Positions 15,901-22,925 are shown, numbered from the stretch's first letter. The stretch: DNA of 31,064 nucleotides from SIG78 sp045585955 (GCA_045585955.1 JAZMZK010000046.1:1-31064); one strand, 5' to 3'. A program made the numbers and translations. The notes: generated from the sequence alone by a model not told the origin.

Positions 15901-16328
15901 GCGGAAGCCGCGATTACATACTGCACTTTGAAGATTTGTATACCAAAGATGCCAATCTCAAAAAACATGGTGCTGTAACCATGTCGCTCGATATAGGCAA
16001 TATTCCTGCCGGATGTATCTGCCACCGGGACAACTTGGAGCGGATCAAAGGCAACTGGAATCTGTGCAGTACCGATTGGGAACCGGTACTTATTCCGTTG
16101 CGCTATCGCGGCAACAAGCCCATTATAAGCGGCAACGGAACAGCTCAATACAACAACAATACAGGCTTTATCGGCAGCGAGAACTTTTTCGACCAAAGTA
16201 TGTGGACTCAGTTTGACACCGGTTCGGCAAATCAGAACTGGAGTCCGGATTTCAATACATTCTCGCCCGATGAAAAATCCGGCAATTTGAATCTCGATGC
16301 ATTATTCGATTACAATAAAATATATTAA
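12987..16328 (+). CDS. Giant TadG-like pilus-associated protein
   Basis: About 1113 residues from ATG12987, which has AGGGG about 9 bases upstream; a longer TTG form at 12966 is unlikely. The N-terminus has 'DESGAVLLLTLGIFLFLFVMV' and then 'RIKIQNAVDASAYSAAAVQA', the Tad/TadG (PF13400) pattern of one membrane span plus an amphipathic helix. Everything after about residue 110 is unlike TadG I know. It has a Gly- and Asn-rich region, an acidic segment (about 300-370), nine Asn-Thr-Thr-Gly-type repeats (412-447), a mixed domain, an alternating Lys/Trp stretch (751-766) and a Cys-containing C-terminal domain. I see no von Willebrand MIDAS (DxSxS) motif, which many TadG proteins have. It is probably a surface-displayed or tip protein of the fibre. 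Confidence 0.8.
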   Translation: MKKHSLLNILIHRTAALGKDESGAVLLLTLGIFLFLFVMVGGVYVIGTHIESRIKIQNAVDASAYSAAAVQADALSRMAVVNKAMSWTYVQLSKRQMDYITYRWLKLTLRNFDEDSRNAKNFYAWYPWYTTLYGIPVYTKPFNKKCEHGHKNNGGGGWFCGLGKDKPDMITINGSEMSVADLKTAVANFENNVLYPIEDELKISVTPTQPGANPGGAVPPQSSLTPGNGANNSGSNLKGDLQNANTTDAIKVVDMAYFYAKAQQETDPATYLGAKPQKQDFTNNGVIDEALYQLAVQEYERKQEFFSYPEMMDEPDRDDYEDNADGEAKYQKAKAVYDTGMAALEKYAQTRHGYQGASSSQASFENATGIKAPTKPDSNASDDEWNEYGSKLQDYIDAYETWKNGGTVTSGNTTSNTTGNTTGNTTGNTTGNTTGNSTGNTTGNTTGGSTAASSNRSGSSILASDWGLGLKKMIEVDKNSIEVMNMALALINDNMIAAMKDTVEMTLALNLAPQPENSSGTSASEAVKRILADYHYFYQAPISVNPYDATGDANGYFSPLYNTEPHEQLFLAMGNTGDHTLKSYFADTDQPKVRGLDQWFIRGGAYADESETFRYSPDDPDNDQDDSNYVGGEGTPGIMRVYKSANLNETEAGFLGGLASKVDRGNHMVALPGSPPQVSFSFTILYGLIDIGKIFSENVMQPLVDELFKSISSFVDIAPSVDNAKSSIPHMCRDVDDSVALYSEYRWSSAKWFCKWKLKWLKVKWKSHIGLPKLFCGANNMLKISDAISGDPQGDSMIPLLERLENVLEVVLQFLPPYLLPYGKLKGPHHGYLEDSWNWASMITTSVPWKQFSGASNSREKYRPCAMMLDNPQMPFFQGHARIYGDDQEIWDSCYIGTSCRPWVINEKFVTGSGTVVVGAAKKQKNPFAALFNVDSLTGGLFTVFNPTNQSDADRPAWAIAAARAAVKKANGGSRDYILHFEDLYTKDANLKKHGAVTMSLDIGNIPAGCICHRDNLERIKGNWNLCSTDWEPVLIPLRYRGNKPIISGNGTAQYNNNTGFIGSENFFDQSMWTQFDTGSANQNWSPDFNTFSPDEKSGNLNLDALFDYNKIY
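14220..14327 (+). repeat. Nine-copy 12-bp minisatellite in the TadG-like gene
   Basis: Nine head-to-tail copies of AACACTACCGGY, with single changes: unit 1 ends AGC, unit 7 begins AACAGT, and unit 9 has ACT in place of ACC. Each unit encodes Asn-Thr-Thr-Gly (or NTTS/NSTG). Because the unit is a multiple of 3, copy-number changes keep the frame and only alter linker length. Near-identity of the central copies suggests recent slippage or unequal recombination. Confidence 0.95.
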
Positions 16329-16343
16329 AACAGGAGAAAAAAA

Positions 16344-17327
16344 ATGAAAACAATTGTAAGTTTGATCTTACTCGGGGCGGCAGTTCTTTGTCCGGCAGCG
16401 GACAAAATGTCGCCGGCAGATCAAAAAGCCGCAGACGAAGTAATTGACTTCGGCAAGTATGCCATGACCGAAGAAGCTTTCCGCAAGATGGCGATCCAGG
16501 ATGCCGCAGATGCCGGAAAAGTATTTTTCAATCCCCGGGCGGCGATCCGCTGGGCACGGCTGGTCAATGAGTATTCGCAACTCTGCATAAGTGATTTCTT
16601 TACCGGTGCAGTGGTGCTGCGCGGCAAGTTCGACAAAACCGGTGCAGTCGGGGCATTTTACAACCCATTCTGGGATGCTCTGTTCATTTTCCAGAGCAGC
16701 GGTCTGCCGGAAGTACCGGTGATCAGCAGTTTCTATTTCATTCCCGGCGAAGCGTTCCGTAACGAAAAATACAGCGGCGAACCGGACTACTCAATGATCG
16801 TATCAATGAAAGACCCGGTAACGGTCAACATCCTGAAAAAAACCATGCTCACTTTGCAGAAATTTGACAGCACATTGACCCAAAACAAGGATTACGAAGA
16901 GTTCCTCGATTACGAATATTCTGACAAAAACGACGAAATCATACAAGTCCGCGCCGGTATGCGCCTGAAACTTAAAGCTATGCTGCTGAAAAACCCCAAA
17001 CACCGCCGCGAAGCTTACGCCATGTGTACCACGCTCCGCCGCAGCAATGTAAAACAGCTGACTTTCCTTTTCAGCGATGACAACACCCGCCCCATGGCAG
17101 AAATGTTCTGCCAGCTGCCGGATGTGTTCAAAAAGGATTTTACGCCTTACTTGTATGTACCGACCAAAGAAGGTAGATTGTATATCATGGTCAATAAGGA
17201 ATATCCCCGTTTGATTGTTTCCATAACCATCTACAACAACGGCACCAACTACGCTATGGAGTGGTACGACCTCAACGATGCCGAAAAGGTTATCAAGGTT
17301 TGGAATTCCAGAAAGGAGAATAAATAA
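16344..17327 (+). CDS. Exported protein of unknown family
   Basis: A 327-residue protein with a clear signal peptide (about residues 1-19, 'LLGAAVLCPAA|DK'). The Cys in it is not in a good lipobox, so I read it as a periplasmic or secreted protein and not a lipoprotein. The mature part alternates helices and beta-strands. Notable segments are 'YNPFWDALFIFQSSGLPEVPVISSFYFIPGEAF' (two parts, about 101-133) and a C-terminal 'RLYIMVNKEYPRLIVSITIYNNG' region. It carries two Cys residues in the mature part and no known motif. AGGAG at 16331-16335 precedes ATG. It ends TAATG-coupled with the next exported protein, so the two are likely made together and may act as partners within the Tad locus. Function unknown. 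Confidence 0.7.
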   Translation: MKTIVSLILLGAAVLCPAADKMSPADQKAADEVIDFGKYAMTEEAFRKMAIQDAADAGKVFFNPRAAIRWARLVNEYSQLCISDFFTGAVVLRGKFDKTGAVGAFYNPFWDALFIFQSSGLPEVPVISSFYFIPGEAFRNEKYSGEPDYSMIVSMKDPVTVNILKKTMLTLQKFDSTLTQNKDYEEFLDYEYSDKNDEIIQVRAGMRLKLKAMLLKNPKHRREAYAMCTTLRRSNVKQLTFLFSDDNTRPMAEMFCQLPDVFKKDFTPYLYVPTKEGRLYIMVNKEYPRLIVSITIYNNGTNYAMEWYDLNDAEKVIKVWNSRKENK

Positions 17328-18871
17328 TGAAAAAGCTGCTCCTTTTACTCTGTGCATTAAGTGTTTCTTTTACCGTATATGGTGGAATAAATACTAAAGA
17401 TCTCAATAAAATAGTCGACACTGTTACCGCAGTAAATAAAATCAGTGTAACAGTTCGCGACACCATAGCCTCCGAAGATACCGAAGAACTGCTTAATTTG
17501 CTCACCGAATATGCCGTAAATAAAGGTAAGGCAAAAGTTCAGAACAAAGTCGATGATTTTATCAATAAAAAAATCACCGGCGACCGCGAAAAAGCTCTGT
17601 TGCGGGAAGCCTTTGCCAAATTGGGCAGCGAAAAGATGACTGCACAGGATCTGACAGATGTAACACTCGCATTCCAGACCAGTGCCTTGAAAAATATCAT
17701 CAACAAAAACCTCGGCAAACACGAAGCGCAACTGGCAAATGAAGCGCTCGATAAATTGGTAACCGAAGGTGCCGACGGCGCACTCAATGTCGGACAAACA
17801 GAGCTTAACCGCTTGATCGACGAATATGTAAAAGGTGATGAAGCGAAAGCCTCCCTGAAAGATACCGTTCAGAAGATCCGGGATAACAAAATTGATGAAA
17901 TCGATGTCGGCAAAGTATCCAAAGATGTAGCTCAGGGCGCGCTCAACAACTGGATCGACAAACAGGATTGGAACGACAGTCAGAAAAAGAAAGCCAAAGA
18001 AATCGTCGATGCCGGTTTGGACAATGGTGTGGATGGCGTAACTGACTATGTCAAGCAGAAGATCGTTGAAAAAGTCGGCAAAGAACTCGGCGAAGAAGCC
18101 GGTAACGCTATGCAGAACATTATCGACCAGGTAACGGATTACGACCCGAACAAAGAAAGCATCCGGGACAGCGCCAGCACCATCGCCCATGCAGCAATGG
18201 TAACAGCCATCGAAAAACAGTATGATAAGATTTGCAAAAAATACCCCCTGCTCGGCAAGATCATGGATCACCTGGGCATAAAAGGCGATGTTCTGGAAGC
18301 AGCAGCCAAAATCAAACAGATCCTGCAAGATGCCAAATCCATAAAAAAGGCGATTTTCGGCATTGCCGGCGTTGCAGTGGATTTTTTCAAGACAGTCGCA
18401 AAAAAACTTTTTGATGCGGCCAAGCAGTTCCTGAAAGATCTTGTGAATCAGTTGGGAAAACTCGCAATGAAAATGCTTCAGAAAGTCATTGCCCTGATGA
18501 AGGAATTTGTAAAAGAAATCACCCAGAAAATCATAAATGAAATGATCAATTTTGCAAAAAAACTGGCAGCAAAAATAGCCGAATTGACCAAAAAAGTTAT
18601 ATATGTGGTAAATAAGGCAAAATCCGGGGTGAAGATGATAATCGAAACTGTTGAGAATATAAAAGAAATAATGGATGGCGCTGTCCGGGAAAAAGGCAGC
18701 GGCAACGGTAACAGTGCAATCCAACCCGGCAAAGTCACCATACCTGATGTTACGCCGATTCTTGAGCATGGCCCCAGAATTCCAACTGTGCCCAAGCCAA
18801 TCAACTCGTCTCAACAGAAAACAGAAGAAAGAGTCCGGCAAATTGAAAATCTTGTGAAATCCAAAATATAA
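17327..18871 (+). CDS. Exported helical protein with 11-residue amphipathic repeats
   Basis: A 514-residue protein with a signal peptide (about residues 1-19, 'SFTVYG|G') and an almost wholly helical, Lys- and Glu-rich mature chain without Cys after the signal except one near residue 304. Residues 20-330 are repeats of short helices. Residues 352-428 (18380-18610) can be laid out as seven consecutive 11-residue units without gaps; positions 3, 7 and 11 (often 6 and 10 too) are hydrophobic and the rest mostly Lys, Asn, Gln or Glu. That is the hendecad pattern of apolipoproteins, synuclein and LEA proteins, or of long right-handed coiled coils. A Pro-rich tail (about 460-500) ends in a short helix. 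AAAGGAG at 17313-17319. A surface-acting, membrane-binding or fibre-associated role is plausible. No family recognised. Confidence 0.75.
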   Translation: MKKLLLLLCALSVSFTVYGGINTKDLNKIVDTVTAVNKISVTVRDTIASEDTEELLNLLTEYAVNKGKAKVQNKVDDFINKKITGDREKALLREAFAKLGSEKMTAQDLTDVTLAFQTSALKNIINKNLGKHEAQLANEALDKLVTEGADGALNVGQTELNRLIDEYVKGDEAKASLKDTVQKIRDNKIDEIDVGKVSKDVAQGALNNWIDKQDWNDSQKKKAKEIVDAGLDNGVDGVTDYVKQKIVEKVGKELGEEAGNAMQNIIDQVTDYDPNKESIRDSASTIAHAAMVTAIEKQYDKICKKYPLLGKIMDHLGIKGDVLEAAAKIKQILQDAKSIKKAIFGIAGVAVDFFKTVAKKLFDAAKQFLKDLVNQLGKLAMKMLQKVIALMKEFVKEITQKIINEMINFAKKLAAKIAELTKKVIYVVNKAKSGVKMIIETVENIKEIMDGAVREKGSGNGNSAIQPGKVTIPDVTPILEHGPRIPTVPKPINSSQQKTEERVRQIENLVKSKI

Positions 18872-18894
18872 CACTCAACAGTCCGGCAACTGCA

Positions 18895-19632
18895 ATGAAA
18901 AAACTCATTTCAAACTCAAAAGGCTCTGTTATGATGGAAGCGGTTATCGTAATGCCGCTTTACATGCTGCTTTTCGGCGGGATGATGCTGGTGGGCGATA
19001 TGGTATTGGGCGGAGTGAATCTGTACAATACCAACCGTATGCTGGCGTGGATAGTAAATGACCGTTTTACTGCCGATGACTCGTTGCTTATCGAACAAGT
19101 AAAGAAAAGGTTCGATGACTCACCATGGTCGTATAACGACCCGAACAGGCAACAGAGATATTGGGCAAAAATACCTAAAGGCACTACCCAAAGTAACAGC
19201 ACTGGCAATAGTAACAGCACTGTCGATAAGTATGTTACTTACAATAACTATTTGAGCTTGTATAAAGGTTCAATGCCGCTGAAGCTGACTGAAATACCAC
19301 TGCTCTATCGGGGGTTGCTGGCAGTCAATGATGTGATGAATCGGCCGGATGAAGTAAAAGCGGAAAATAAAGATCTGCTTTATAAAACAGTGTTTGATCT
19401 GGGCAAAGATGAATGGTTTGCGCACTATCTGGTCAAGCGTACCGGTCAGGCAGCCGATCGGCAGGTAAGTACCGCTGAACTGGTGCTGAGCAATTCATGG
19501 ATCGATATAATCAACGATAATTGGATCAAAAACGGTGCTACCAACACCGGCCAGGTCAGCACCAACATTAATACTGATGACTTGGCCGGCTATACCAGAG
19601 GGTTGGAAATGTTTGCAGGCGCAGAGGAATAA
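18895..19632 (+). CDS. tadE: TadE-like pseudopilin 2
   Basis: A 245-residue protein with the short leader 'MKKLISNSKG|SVMMEAVIVMPLYMLLFGGMML': prepilin cleavage after Gly10, Glu at +5, and the TadE-typical 'VIVMPL' helix. The extracytoplasmic part contains a short Asn/Ser/Thr-rich linker, NSTGNSNST (about residues 99-107), encoded by a 13-bp direct repeat. Unlike its neighbours it lacks a good Shine-Dalgarno; only GTCCGGCAACTGCA precedes the ATG, 23 bases after the upstream stop. The end overlaps the start of the next gene. It resembles TadE/TadF partners, of which Tad loci usually have two, so this may play the TadF role. Confidence 0.82.
   Translation: MKKLISNSKGSVMMEAVIVMPLYMLLFGGMMLVGDMVLGGVNLYNTNRMLAWIVNDRFTADDSLLIEQVKKRFDDSPWSYNDPNRQQRYWAKIPKGTTQSNSTGNSNSTVDKYVTYNNYLSLYKGSMPLKLTEIPLLYRGLLAVNDVMNRPDEVKAENKDLLYKTVFDLGKDEWFAHYLVKRTGQAADRQVSTAELVLSNSWIDIINDNWIKNGATNTGQVSTNINTDDLAGYTRGLEMFAGAEE
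19192..19222 (+). repeat. 13-bp direct repeat in the second TadE gene
   Basis: AGTAACAGCACTG occurs at 19192-19204 and again at 19210-19222, an 18-base period that keeps frame. It encodes an Asn-Ser-Thr-rich linker like the one in the TadG-like protein, but with different codons. Confidence 0.85.
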
Positions 19633-19637
19633 TGCTT

Positions 19638-19970
19638 ATGAAAACAATGCTTTTATTTTTGCTTTTGGCGGCGGCATGTCAGCTCTATGCCGATAAAACT
19701 CCTGCCCGGCGGTTGATGAATACGCCCATGGGAGAAACCTGGGCGGGCAGCAAAAAATGCAAACAGACCGTTGCTGAAACTCAAAAGAGTATCCGCGCAC
19801 AAATGCAGAAACTCGGCTACAAAGAAAAATATGAAATAAAGCTGGACAAAAAAGGTTTACATATCTTACTGCTTTTTGTAAAAGGCAATCAGCAAAGGCT
19901 GTTTATGATCCGCCGGCTGGATGCAAACATAACAGAATACTCCTGGGGAGATATAAATGCAAAAAAATAA
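19638..19970 (+). CDS. Small exported protein, unknown
   Basis: About 110 residues from ATG19638, which has GAGGA at a 9-base spacing; ATG19632 overlaps the previous stop (TAATG) but is only 3 bases from it. There is a signal peptide of about 19 residues ('LLAAACQLYA|DK'). The Cys is not in a lipobox. The mature chain is short and basic, with 'SKKCKQTVAETQKSIRAQMQKLGYK' helices followed by two or three beta-strands ('GLHILLLFVKGN', 'QRLFMIRRLD'). I recognise no family. Its 3' end overlaps the PP2C gene by 14 bases, so it belongs to the same transcript. It could be a small periplasmic chaperone or assembly factor. Confidence 0.65.
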   Translation: MKTMLLFLLLAAACQLYADKTPARRLMNTPMGETWAGSKKCKQTVAETQKSIRAQMQKLGYKEKYEIKLDKKGLHILLLFVKGNQQRLFMIRRLDANITEYSWGDINAKK

Positions 19971-20784
19971 TTTTGCAAACTGTTTTGACTGCGCATACAT
20001 CTCCGAAACCGGTCTGGTCAGGAACAACAATGAGGATGCTGCTGCCGTACTTGCCGAAGAAGGGTGCTTTGCAGTTGCAGACGGCATGGGCGGCCACGAA
20101 GGCGGCGAAATCGCCAGCGGTATAGTGGTAAAAAATATAAGCGATTTATTGACCGATGCGGCAGTCGTATCGCCCGGGGAGAGAAAATTTGCCATAAATA
20201 AAGCGTTATCGCAAGCCAACGGGCAAATAAATAACTGCCGTATAGTCAACGGTTTTTCAGCTATCGGCAGCACATTGGCTCTCCTGCTGTTCGATCCGTG
20301 GAATTTTTCAATAGCATCGGTTTGCCATTGCGGCGACAGCCGGGTTTACTGTTTACGCAACGGTGAGCTTTTTCAATTGACCCAGGATCATAACATGGCA
20401 GAAATGCTGAAACGCAGCAATCCCGGGAACAGCAAATCAACTGCCGTCGCCGGAAACCTGCTGACCCGGGCAGTCGGGATAGCACCGAATATTTATCCGG
20501 AATGGGCAGATACCGCAGTTTGTCTGAACGATATTTTTATAGTCTGTTCCGATGGATTGAGTTCGGTCCTGGCGGATGAAGAGATCATTGAAGCTATATC
20601 AGTAGATAAATCAGCCGCCCGGAATGTTGATGAACTCAAAAGCAGGATCTCAGCCGCCGGAGCGCCGGATAATTTTACGGTCATTTGTGTAAAAATACTG
20701 CAAATCCCTCCAAAAGCAGATATTTCCGGAGAAGATATGCAGGAAAGCAATTATTTGCTTAATATAGCCAACAGGATATGTTAA
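19957..20784 (+). CDS. PP2C-type Ser/Thr protein phosphatase
   Basis: A 275-residue cytoplasmic metal-dependent phosphatase of the PrpC/Stp type. The ordered motifs are present: 'RNNNED' with Asp27, 'VADGMGGHEGG' with Asp42 and Gly43 of the dinuclear metal site, 'GSTLALLLF', 'HCGDSRVY', 'CSDGLSSVL' and a final 'PDNFTVICVKI'. It would reverse phosphorylation by the kinase encoded at 22926, two or three genes away. RBS GGGGAG at 19945-19950. It overlaps the upstream small exported protein by 14 bases, inside the pilus operon, which is strong context for action on pilus components such as the FHA proteins or their ligands. Confidence 0.95.
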   Translation: MQKNNFANCFDCAYISETGLVRNNNEDAAAVLAEEGCFAVADGMGGHEGGEIASGIVVKNISDLLTDAAVVSPGERKFAINKALSQANGQINNCRIVNGFSAIGSTLALLLFDPWNFSIASVCHCGDSRVYCLRNGELFQLTQDHNMAEMLKRSNPGNSKSTAVAGNLLTRAVGIAPNIYPEWADTAVCLNDIFIVCSDGLSSVLADEEIIEAISVDKSAARNVDELKSRISAAGAPDNFTVICVKILQIPPKADISGEDMQESNYLLNIANRIC

Positions 20785-20826
20785 AAACCGGAAAAAACGA
20801 ACAATCAACCTTCAAGGATATTTACT

Positions 20827-21900
20827 ATGGAACAAAATAATTCTTTTCTTGTACTGTTTTTAGCTCCGGTCAGAGAATTTCTGGAAGATGACGATGTTTC
20901 GGAAATCATGATCAACGGACCGCATCAGATCTATATTGAAAAGCACGGCAAATTGCAGCGCACCACTGCTGCATTCGCCAGCGAGCCGGCGTTGAAAGCA
21001 GCCGCATCGAATATTGCCAAATCTGTGGGGCGTATACTCAACGAAGATAATCCCCGGCTGGATGCCCGATTGCCGGATGGCAGTCGTGTTCACGCAGTTA
21101 TTCCGCCATTGAGCCGCTGCGGTACGGTCATAGCTATCCGAAAATTCAAAAAAGATACTCTTTCAATAGATAAAATGCTGAATTTCAACAGTATTTCAGA
21201 AGATACTGTTTTGCTTATCAAAGCCTTGGTGGGGCTGCATAAAAATATTCTTGTTTCCGGAGCGACATCATCCGGTAAAACCTCTGTATTGAATGCGTTA
21301 AGCAGTTTTATCGGCAACAATGAACGCGTGCTGGTTATCGAAGATGCCAGCGAACTTCAACTGCAACAGGAACATGTGGTATGCTTTGAAACCCGCAAGG
21401 CTGATAAAAACGGCAACGGCGAAGTAACGATCCGTGATTTGATCCACTCATCGCTGCGTTTAAGACCTGACCGGCTGGTGATCGGCGAAATCCGCGGCGG
21501 CGAAGCGCTGGATCTGCTGCAAGCACTTAATACCGGTCATGCCGGTTCCATGTCAACGATCCACGCCAACAGTCCGCTGGATTGTCTGGCACGCGTGGAA
21601 ACATGTGCGTTGTTGAGCGGTATTGATATTCCGCTTACGGCGTTGCGGTCGCAAGTGGCAAGTGCCATTGATGCGGTCGTGCATACCGCAAGACTCTCGG
21701 ACGGCTCCCGTAAAGTAGTGGCTGTTTCCGAAGTCCTTCCGCTTAAAGATGGAGAATATCAGACCCGTGATCTGCTGGTATGGCAAACCCAACGGATATT
21801 GCCCGATGGGCATATAGAGGGCGCTTTTGTATTGAAAAACCAACCAACTTTTGCTGAAGAGGCTGCCATTGCCAATTTACCGCTGCCGGTAATGCAATAA
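20827..21900 (+). CDS. cpaF: Second CpaF/TadA-type ATPase, minimal form
   Basis: A 357-residue traffic ATPase that starts directly at the N-terminal domain ('VSEIMINGPHQIYIEKHGK', about 21-39). It lacks the FHA domain, linker and helical region of the ATPase at 3673. Walker A is GATSSGKT (145-152, Lys151), followed by 'VIEDASELQL', 'LRPDRLVIGEIRGGEALDLL' with Glu221, and 'MSTIHANSPLDCLARVE'. The C-terminus ends in 'LPLPVMQ'. It has all catalytic parts, so it should be active. Possible roles are a retraction or specialised assembly motor, or a hetero-oligomer partner of the first ATPase. The RBS is AAGGATA at about 20814-20820. Confidence 0.92.
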   Translation: MEQNNSFLVLFLAPVREFLEDDDVSEIMINGPHQIYIEKHGKLQRTTAAFASEPALKAAASNIAKSVGRILNEDNPRLDARLPDGSRVHAVIPPLSRCGTVIAIRKFKKDTLSIDKMLNFNSISEDTVLLIKALVGLHKNILVSGATSSGKTSVLNALSSFIGNNERVLVIEDASELQLQQEHVVCFETRKADKNGNGEVTIRDLIHSSLRLRPDRLVIGEIRGGEALDLLQALNTGHAGSMSTIHANSPLDCLARVETCALLSGIDIPLTALRSQVASAIDAVVHTARLSDGSRKVVAVSEVLPLKDGEYQTRDLLVWQTQRILPDGHIEGAFVLKNQPTFAEEAAIANLPLPVMQ

Positions 21901-21956
21901 AATTGATAAAATAAATCACACAGGCAATAAATATACGATTTTTTCAAGATAAGGAG

Positions 21957-22097
21957 TTGAAAAACAGGCAAGATGTATTAAATTATTTCCAGACAGGGCT
22001 CTCTGTCTTAAGAACACTATTGATTTCTGTGGGGATCGGCCTGATTGCCGTAATAAAAAAAGCAGCATATCGGCAGAATATTGCAGAATATCAGTAA
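21957..22097 (+). CDS. Possible 46-residue membrane peptide
   Basis: Between the second cpaF and the lipoprotein gene, frame 3 is open from 21915 to the TAA at 22095-22097. From TTG21957 it encodes 46 residues with one hydrophobic segment (about 'LRTLLISVGIGLIAVI', 18-33) flanked by basic residues, a small membrane peptide. AAGGAG at 21951-21956 touches the TTG directly, which is too close for normal initiation, and no in-frame ATG or GTG lies at a normal distance. Codon use is less biased than in the neighbours (AGA, CTA, ATA). It may be a real small protein, a gene remnant, or chance. Confidence 0.3.
   Translation: MKNRQDVLNYFQTGLSVLRTLLISVGIGLIAVIKKAAYRQNIAEYQ
21991..22008 (+). other. Short stem-loop between cpaF2 and the lipoprotein gene
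   Basis: AGACAG (21991-21996) and CTGTCT (22003-22008) form a perfect 6-bp stem with a 6-base loop. No T-run follows, so it is not a standard intrinsic terminator. It lies within the possible small ORF. It might mark an mRNA processing or attenuation point. The rest of 21901-22139 shows no other signal beyond a TATAAA at 22115-22120 without a matching -35. Confidence 0.35.
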
Positions 22098-22139
22098 AAT
22101 CCATAAAAAATTTGTATAAACAAAAAACAGGGGAAAACA

Positions 22140-22910
22140 ATGAAAAAAACTATTTTTCACACAACGCTGCTCGCCGTATTGCTTATAGTGCTTTCCGGCT
22201 GTACCAGTGTCACCACATTTGATTACACCAATGCTCAGGGAACCATGGCTGTATTTCAGGAAAGAGGCATTGCCACTAAAACAATTACTGTTCTGCCCTT
22301 CCTTGACCAGCGCGGCACCAAGTATTTTGATCCGATGCAGGCCGGACAGGCCGCAGCCCACCCCGCCGGGGATCACGGCTCCTTTTATTTGGGCTTTCTG
22401 CCGTTGATCCCTGCCGGTTTTGTCGAAAAAGAAGAACCGGAAAACAGTGAAGATTTTGTTTCCTCCGGCAGATACCACTTTGACCCTGCACGGGATCTGT
22501 CGAATGCGGCTTTGATCAGCTTGAGATCTTCAAATCTGTTCAAAGATGTGGTAAAAGTCAACCGCATTGAACAGGCCAATACCGACTACATCTGGCGCGG
22601 TATCGTTACCAACACCTATTACAGCGGCAGCATTTATTCTTATTGCATAACCTATTTCTTTGCGCCTGCACTGTGGATTTTGGGTGCGCCGTACGGCACA
22701 TCTGAAAACGAGTTGTGGGTCAAATTTGAGCTGATCGACGGTAAAACCGGTAAGGTCGTCTGGAATTACGACTATCGCGGACGGGATTACATTGTCCATT
22801 GGCTTTATGCCAGAATCGGCAAAGATACCTGCATGTATCCGCAGTTGATGAAACAGGCAATGAACGGCGCTTTGTATGATTTGTCCAAGGTGCTGCCAAC
22901 TTTGAGATAA
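22140..22910 (+). CDS. Lipoprotein with LpoB/CsgG-like domain
   Basis: A 256-residue lipoprotein with lipobox LSGC (Cys21). The order of segments in the mature chain resembles the LpoB/CsgG/TolB-N fold: 'KTITVLPFLDQRG' (about 49-61), 'LISLRSSNLFKDVV' (about 125-138), 'ADYIWRGIV'-like ('NTDYIWRGIVTNTYYSG', about 146-162) and 'WVKFELIDGKTGKVVWNYDYRG' in two strands (about 200-221). An aromatic stretch 'IYSYCITYFFAPALWILG' (about 164-181) is unusual. AGGGGAAAA precedes ATG. It sits 15 bases upstream of the kinase gene and after the CpaF2 gap, so it probably belongs to the same transcript as the kinase. The domain call is by pattern; a role in the outer-membrane side of the machine is inferred. 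Confidence 0.65.
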   Translation: MKKTIFHTTLLAVLLIVLSGCTSVTTFDYTNAQGTMAVFQERGIATKTITVLPFLDQRGTKYFDPMQAGQAAAHPAGDHGSFYLGFLPLIPAGFVEKEEPENSEDFVSSGRYHFDPARDLSNAALISLRSSNLFKDVVKVNRIEQANTDYIWRGIVTNTYYSGSIYSYCITYFFAPALWILGAPYGTSENELWVKFELIDGKTGKVVWNYDYRGRDYIVHWLYARIGKDTCMYPQLMKQAMNGALYDLSKVLPTLR

Positions 22911-22925
22911 CAGTTTGGATAAAAA

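Noticed and set aside
17357..18874. A 505-codon open frame on the minus strand opposite the hendecad protein
   Set aside because: It is Cys-, Phe- and His-rich with no family pattern or ribosome-binding site. It is the mirror of Lys/Glu/Ala-biased codons of the real gene, which has a signal peptide, a strong RBS and coupling.
21916..22140. A 74-codon minus-strand frame in the cpaF2-lipoprotein gap
   Set aside because: No RBS and it starts at the ATG/CAT of the lipoprotein gene. All neighbours run on the + strand, and the + frame there is more protein-like.
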